From NCBI RefSeq assembly GCF_900108555.1, contig NZ_FNWV01000002.1:336227-400226 (forward strand): 64,000 nt of DNA, in the 5' to 3' direction. The stretch comes from Ruminococcus flavefaciens. GTDB taxonomy: Bacteria; Bacillota; Clostridia; Oscillospirales; Ruminococcaceae. Shown here one piece after another: positions 60,736 through 64,000 of this stretch (positions within the stretch are counted from its first letter, which is position 1; the number at the start of each line of letters is the position of its first letter). The notes below the pieces were generated by a model. The model had not been told where the DNA came from. It did not search any database and saw only the letters and a list, made by a program, of their open reading frames with translations. The translations under genes and the position numbers were made by a program.

Positions 60736-61797
60736 TTATTTTTCGTACTTGCTGAGAGCATTTCTTAGTGTTTCGGCTATTTGTTCACGCAAGTTTTTAG
60801 GTGAAAGTACCTCTACTGCGTCTGCAAATTGTATTGCCCAGTGTAGCATTGAGGCTTCGCTTGCTTCAACGTGAACTATCATCATATCGTCAGGCAGCGT
60901 TTCAATCCTGTTATTCGTGCCAAAACTATCCGCAACATCGTTCATCATATACTGTTTGCATTGAAATGTGATATGTACGGGAGTACCGCTCCACAGATTC
61001 GGATGCGTTTTTATGTAATCGGAAAGCCTGATACCTGCCGAAAAGCCTTTCAACGTTCTCAGTTGAGTTGCAGGCTCATCGTTCTTGGTGCAGTCCTTGA
61101 TACGATCAATACGGAAATGTGTAAGATCATCGTGCTCCGGAAGATTACATATCAGATACGAGTGGCCGTTCCTGGATACTATCTGATATGGATTGACGTT
61201 ATAAAGCTTCTTTTTACCGCTACTGTCAAGTTTATATTTCAGCTTACCATCTATCCCGCAATCACAGTAGTGGAAGGATGCTTGTTTTCCGTCTGCGATA
61301 GCACTTCCAATGTTTTCGAGTGTAATATAAATCTCTCTGTTTATTACCTTATCGCAAATCTCCATATCTGTATTCTTGATAGTAGAGAGAAAAAACTTGC
61401 TTGATAAGCCTTCAAGACGACCTATTAGGCTGAGGCGTTCTTTCTGTGAAATTCCGTCAGAAGCAAGCACATTGTCGATAAGCAGACGCAATTCTCCATC
61501 CATAAACTCATGAACATAATACCAATCTGTCAATATCACTTCGCTTTTTCCGTTTTTACCTTTACGGATTATAGTATCATTTTCATGTTCGCTGCCACGA
61601 TATCTTATGGGAAAACCAAATTCGATCAACTTTGAAAGATTGCGTTTAACGGTCTTTTGAGCGACATTCATTCCATATTCTGATTCTATAAGATCTTGTA
61701 TCTGCTGTTGAGAGAGTCTGTGATCAATGTCTGAGTGCTTTTGTAAAATATGAAGAATGTCAAGTATAATCAATTTCGGTGGTTGACTACCTGCCAT
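60736..61797 (-). CDS. WYL-domain transcriptional regulator
   Basis: 353 residues. An N-terminal winged helix (LSQQQIQDLIESEYGMNVAQKTVKRNL in parts) is followed by the WYL core (VNPYQIVSRNGHSYLICN, then LTHFRIDRIKDC) and a C-terminal WCX region (HWAIQFADAVEVLSP). WYL regulators sense nucleic-acid ligands or stress and often control defence islands. Its place at the head of the minus-strand island makes it the best candidate to act on operator copies A-C. GGAGG precedes the ATG. Confidence 0.85.
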   Translation of the reverse strand: MAGSQPPKLIILDILHILQKHSDIDHRLSQQQIQDLIESEYGMNVAQKTVKRNLSKLIEFGFPIRYRGSEHENDTIIRKGKNGKSEVILTDWYYVHEFMDGELRLLIDNVLASDGISQKERLSLIGRLEGLSSKFFLSTIKNTDMEICDKVINREIYITLENIGSAIADGKQASFHYCDCGIDGKLKYKLDSSGKKKLYNVNPYQIVSRNGHSYLICNLPEHDDLTHFRIDRIKDCTKNDEPATQLRTLKGFSAGIRLSDYIKTHPNLWSGTPVHITFQCKQYMMNDVADSFGTNNRIETLPDDMMIVHVEASEASMLHWAIQFADAVEVLSPKNLREQIAETLRNALSKYEK

Positions 61798-62131
61798 AAT
61801 AAGAAACCTCCTGTTCAGATATTTAATGAATTAAATGCGAGATGAAAAGGATAGCCTTATATACTAAATTAAATTTCATCGTCATGGTATTTATCATATA
61901 AGACAATTATAACATTTTAATTCGATGCATTAAAGGATATTTTGTTAACAATATACCAGATTTGCTGTTTTGTGGTAATGTACAAGTGTATGTCATTAAT
62001 GTTGTATATAATGAATATAAAGTGTCTTCCTGTAATGTGAAGATCAGTTGTTTGATACTATATCCTATACTGTGAAAGAAGATACTGTAACTGATGATGT
62101 GTATATATGTATCCTCAGTATAACTATAAAG

Positions 62132-62156
62132 AATTCCGCCCATGACGGGCGGAATT
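62132..62156 (-). terminator. Terminator of the right-edge dockerin gene (within gap 61798-62161)
   Basis: AATTCCGCCC/GGGCGGAATT with a 5-nt loop. The rest of the gap is AT-rich with no gene seen; a minus-strand TATAAT near 61905 probably serves the WYL gene. Confidence 0.75.
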
Positions 62157-62161
62157 TCATT

Positions 62162-64000
62162 TTATATGATTTCTAATTGTATCTTGCTGCCGCCCCATTC
62201 AACGACTGTAAAACCTGTTCGCTCAAAGGTCGATAACTGCTGCGGTTCGATATCAATTGCCTCATCCAACGGAACATATGCCATAAATACACGCAGTAAG
62301 CTGTCAGGTGCAGGTGTTATGTTCAGTTTGGCAGAATCAGTATAGGCATCGCTCTGGAAAGAAATGAGATTATACCTGTTATGCTCCATTAAAGGCAGCC
62401 AGTATACTATGAACTCGTTCATTTCATCTTCGGTCAGTCCCATATATGAGAGCTTTTCCTTGAGGAAACTCTCTGTATCGCTGCCTGCGACGCAGAAGCC
62501 CTTCGAGAAGTCGAATCTTGTACGGCAGTTTACTGCGTCCCAGAACAAATACTTATGATGTGTACCATCAACCTTGTTCAGGAGTGTGCCGTTAGGATAT
62601 GCTGTTACGTCCCAGCCGTTGTTGTACCTTGGGTAGGTCGTATAAAGGTCTGAAGAAGTCAGTTCAAGCTCAACGTGAACGTCGGTCTCTTTCTCGGGGT
62701 AGAGATAGATGACTGGCTTATCCATGTATACCTCGTAAACGATCGTCGGAGTTTTGCCATCGTCTTCTACTGTTCTGATCCAGCCATATTGACCGCAGTA
62801 TTCGGTAAATATCCATTTATCGTTATTATCCTGATATCCTAATTCTGAGAGATGAGTACCTTTATAAATAATTGCTACATTCTCATAGCTCTCATCCGGG
62901 CCAAGATATAATCTTAGACAATCTGTAACAGTACGTATTGGTCCGCCGAAACTGCGCTGATCAGGTTCTAAATATTCTGTAGCATTCCGATTTATGAGTT
63001 CTTTTCGCATCATTATTAAGTCAAATATATCTATCTTGTTATCACGGCAGAAATCAACTGCTCTCCAGTTGAAAAGTGTGATATCTGATGCAGAAAGAAG
63101 CCACTTTTGCATTATCAAAGCATCTGAAACAGTGAGACAGCCGTCTCCGTTGACATCACCGTTCGGTACCCATTCCAGTTTGCATGACAGTTCGACCTTG
63201 TTGTTCCCTTCATTTACGACTTCAAACTCAGGTTCGCAATAGCCGCCTCCGGCCATATCAGATATGATGTAATAATAGCTGTCGGGATCGTATACGTTTA
63301 TATCATCGACTGTACAGGGGTTTGACGTTATACCATAATACTCTGTTTTACCGCTTGCAGTGACCTTCATAATGCGGAACGCATCATCACATTCAGGAAT
63401 ACCGATCAGTTCACCCGTATCCTTATCATACAGAGTGATAGTTGTTGAATATGATGTGGTCTTTTTACGGCTTTTTAGTTTTATTACAACATCGGCAGTT
63501 CCATTGTCGTATTTTGTGACGGTCATATAATCTTCAGGGATTATTCTGCCATTTTCATATCTCGGATGAGGATCGGCCGTTTCAGGGATCAAATATCCTT
63601 TTGGCGGATCACTCAATCCGAATGAAAAATTATCTGCGTCAAGGTGAAAACCTGTGCTCTTGTCAATTGCCGGATTTGTATAAAGCCAGAATGGCTGACG
63701 GTTCATAATGCACTCGCCTTCAGGTGTGTCATAGCTTACATTTGTCCATATATAAGGAGCGTCATCTTCGGGAACAGAAATAGGCTTGCCGGTATCATAG
63801 TCAACAAGTGTATATCTCATATTTCCCTTAAGCAGTACGGTCTGTGCATCATCTATAACCACACAGTCGGCAAGTAATGTCTTTTCTATTGCAGTGGGTG
63901 AATTGGAAATAAAGTAATTTTCGGTATAGTCATACGCTATCTTTGCATACCCGTCTTTTTCAGCCTGAAATACCCGGATCTCATGTTTTGTACCGCCGTC
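62162..64000 (-). CDS. Large secreted protein with internal dockerin (N-terminus off the right edge)
   Basis: The frame stays open to base 64000, so the start lies outside. About 612 residues are visible: prealbumin/CarboxypepD-like beta domains, a dockerin near the middle (GDVNGDGCLTVSDALIMQKWLL and ...FCRDNKIDIFDLIMMRKEL), and a C-terminal domain of the 'KPVIYLYPEKETDVHVEL' type seen in clostridial surface proteins. A GTG at 63862 is not needed as a start. The dockerin being internal, not terminal, is unusual. The C-terminal module may bind carbohydrate or protein. Confidence 0.78.
   Translation of the reverse strand, partial: DGGTKHEIRVFQAEKDGYAKIAYDYTENYFISNSPTAIEKTLLADCVVIDDAQTVLLKGNMRYTLVDYDTGKPISVPEDDAPYIWTNVSYDTPEGECIMNRQPFWLYTNPAIDKSTGFHLDADNFSFGLSDPPKGYLIPETADPHPRYENGRIIPEDYMTVTKYDNGTADVVIKLKSRKKTTSYSTTITLYDKDTGELIGIPECDDAFRIMKVTASGKTEYYGITSNPCTVDDINVYDPDSYYYIISDMAGGGYCEPEFEVVNEGNNKVELSCKLEWVPNGDVNGDGCLTVSDALIMQKWLLSASDITLFNWRAVDFCRDNKIDIFDLIMMRKELINRNATEYLEPDQRSFGGPIRTVTDCLRLYLGPDESYENVAIIYKGTHLSELGYQDNNDKWIFTEYCGQYGWIRTVEDDGKTPTIVYEVYMDKPVIYLYPEKETDVHVELELTSSDLYTTYPRYNNGWDVTAYPNGTLLNKVDGTHHKYLFWDAVNCRTRFDFSKGFCVAGSDTESFLKEKLSYMGLTEDEMNEFIVYWLPLMEHNRYNLISFQSDAYTDSAKLNITPAPDSLLRVFMAYVPLDEAIDIEPQQLSTFERTGFTVVEWGGSKIQLEII

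Overview
The window looks like a chromosomal segment of a fibre-degrading rumen or gut Ruminococcus (Oscillospiraceae, R. flavefaciens/albus type). The support is: several secreted proteins carrying type I dockerin repeats and Thr-rich linkers (cellulosome style), a GH5 endoglucanase, a GH130 mannoside phosphorylase, clostridial cell-division and sporulation genes, and low-GC promoters with clean TTGACA-17-TATAAT spacing. The species is inferred, not proven.

Region 1 (1-34.3 kb) is mostly ordinary chromosome. It holds a flavin reductase/EFR1 ferredoxin pair, the spoIIA operon (spoIIAA-spoIIAB-sigF), a leucine-rich-repeat dockerin protein, the GH5-dockerin cellulase, a small secreted peptidoglycan-binding-like protein, greA-lysS, hemW, lepA, and a cell-wall block (ftsE-ftsX, a coiled-coil M23 hydrolase, a C-terminal processing protease). 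A PucR-like regulator, argS, a DUF1934 protein and a D-Ala-D-Ala ligase homologue with an altered active site follow. Then come GH130, an MBL-fold hydrolase, galK, small GNAT/cupin genes, and two tandem paralogous secreted dockerin proteins with matching promoter boxes, leaders and terminators. A 0.68 kb gap at 15.5-16.2 kb is packed with short palindromic repeats.

Region 2 (34.4-62 kb) is accessory. It begins at an initiator tRNA-Met gene. Next to it lies a compact mobilizable element on the minus strand (excisionase, tyrosine integrase, P4-type helicase, MobC-like protein, relaxase). A 537-residue orphan gene sits between this element and a second tyrosine integrase, which is coupled to an internally deleted serine recombinase. 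Then come an amidoligase/class II glutamine amidotransferase operon, DUF960 and DUF1848 genes, a second mobilization pair (ribbon-helix-helix plus minimal relaxase), a large DUF285-repeat dockerin protein, a broken dockerin gene, a PHP phosphoesterase and a Fic protein.

From 61.8 kb down to 54.4 kb, on the minus strand, is an island of mostly uncharacterised genes headed by a WYL-domain regulator. It includes a NADAR-type ADP-ribosylglycohydrolase homologue without a visible DarT toxin, a 34-codon remnant of an ADP-ribosylglycohydrolase (DraG family), a five-repeat small protein, a DnaA-like ATPase without its DNA-binding domain, and a tyrosine-phosphatase-like fusion. Several genes have their own copy of a near-identical promoter/operator cassette. 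The window ends inside another dockerin protein that runs off the right edge.

The strongest candidates for something undescribed are the WYL/NADAR/ADP-ribosylglycohydrolase-remnant island, the substituted Ddl homologue, the 11-nt periodic GATATC array beside it, the tandem dockerin pair with a conserved 21-nt box, and the zinc-finger amidoligase operon.
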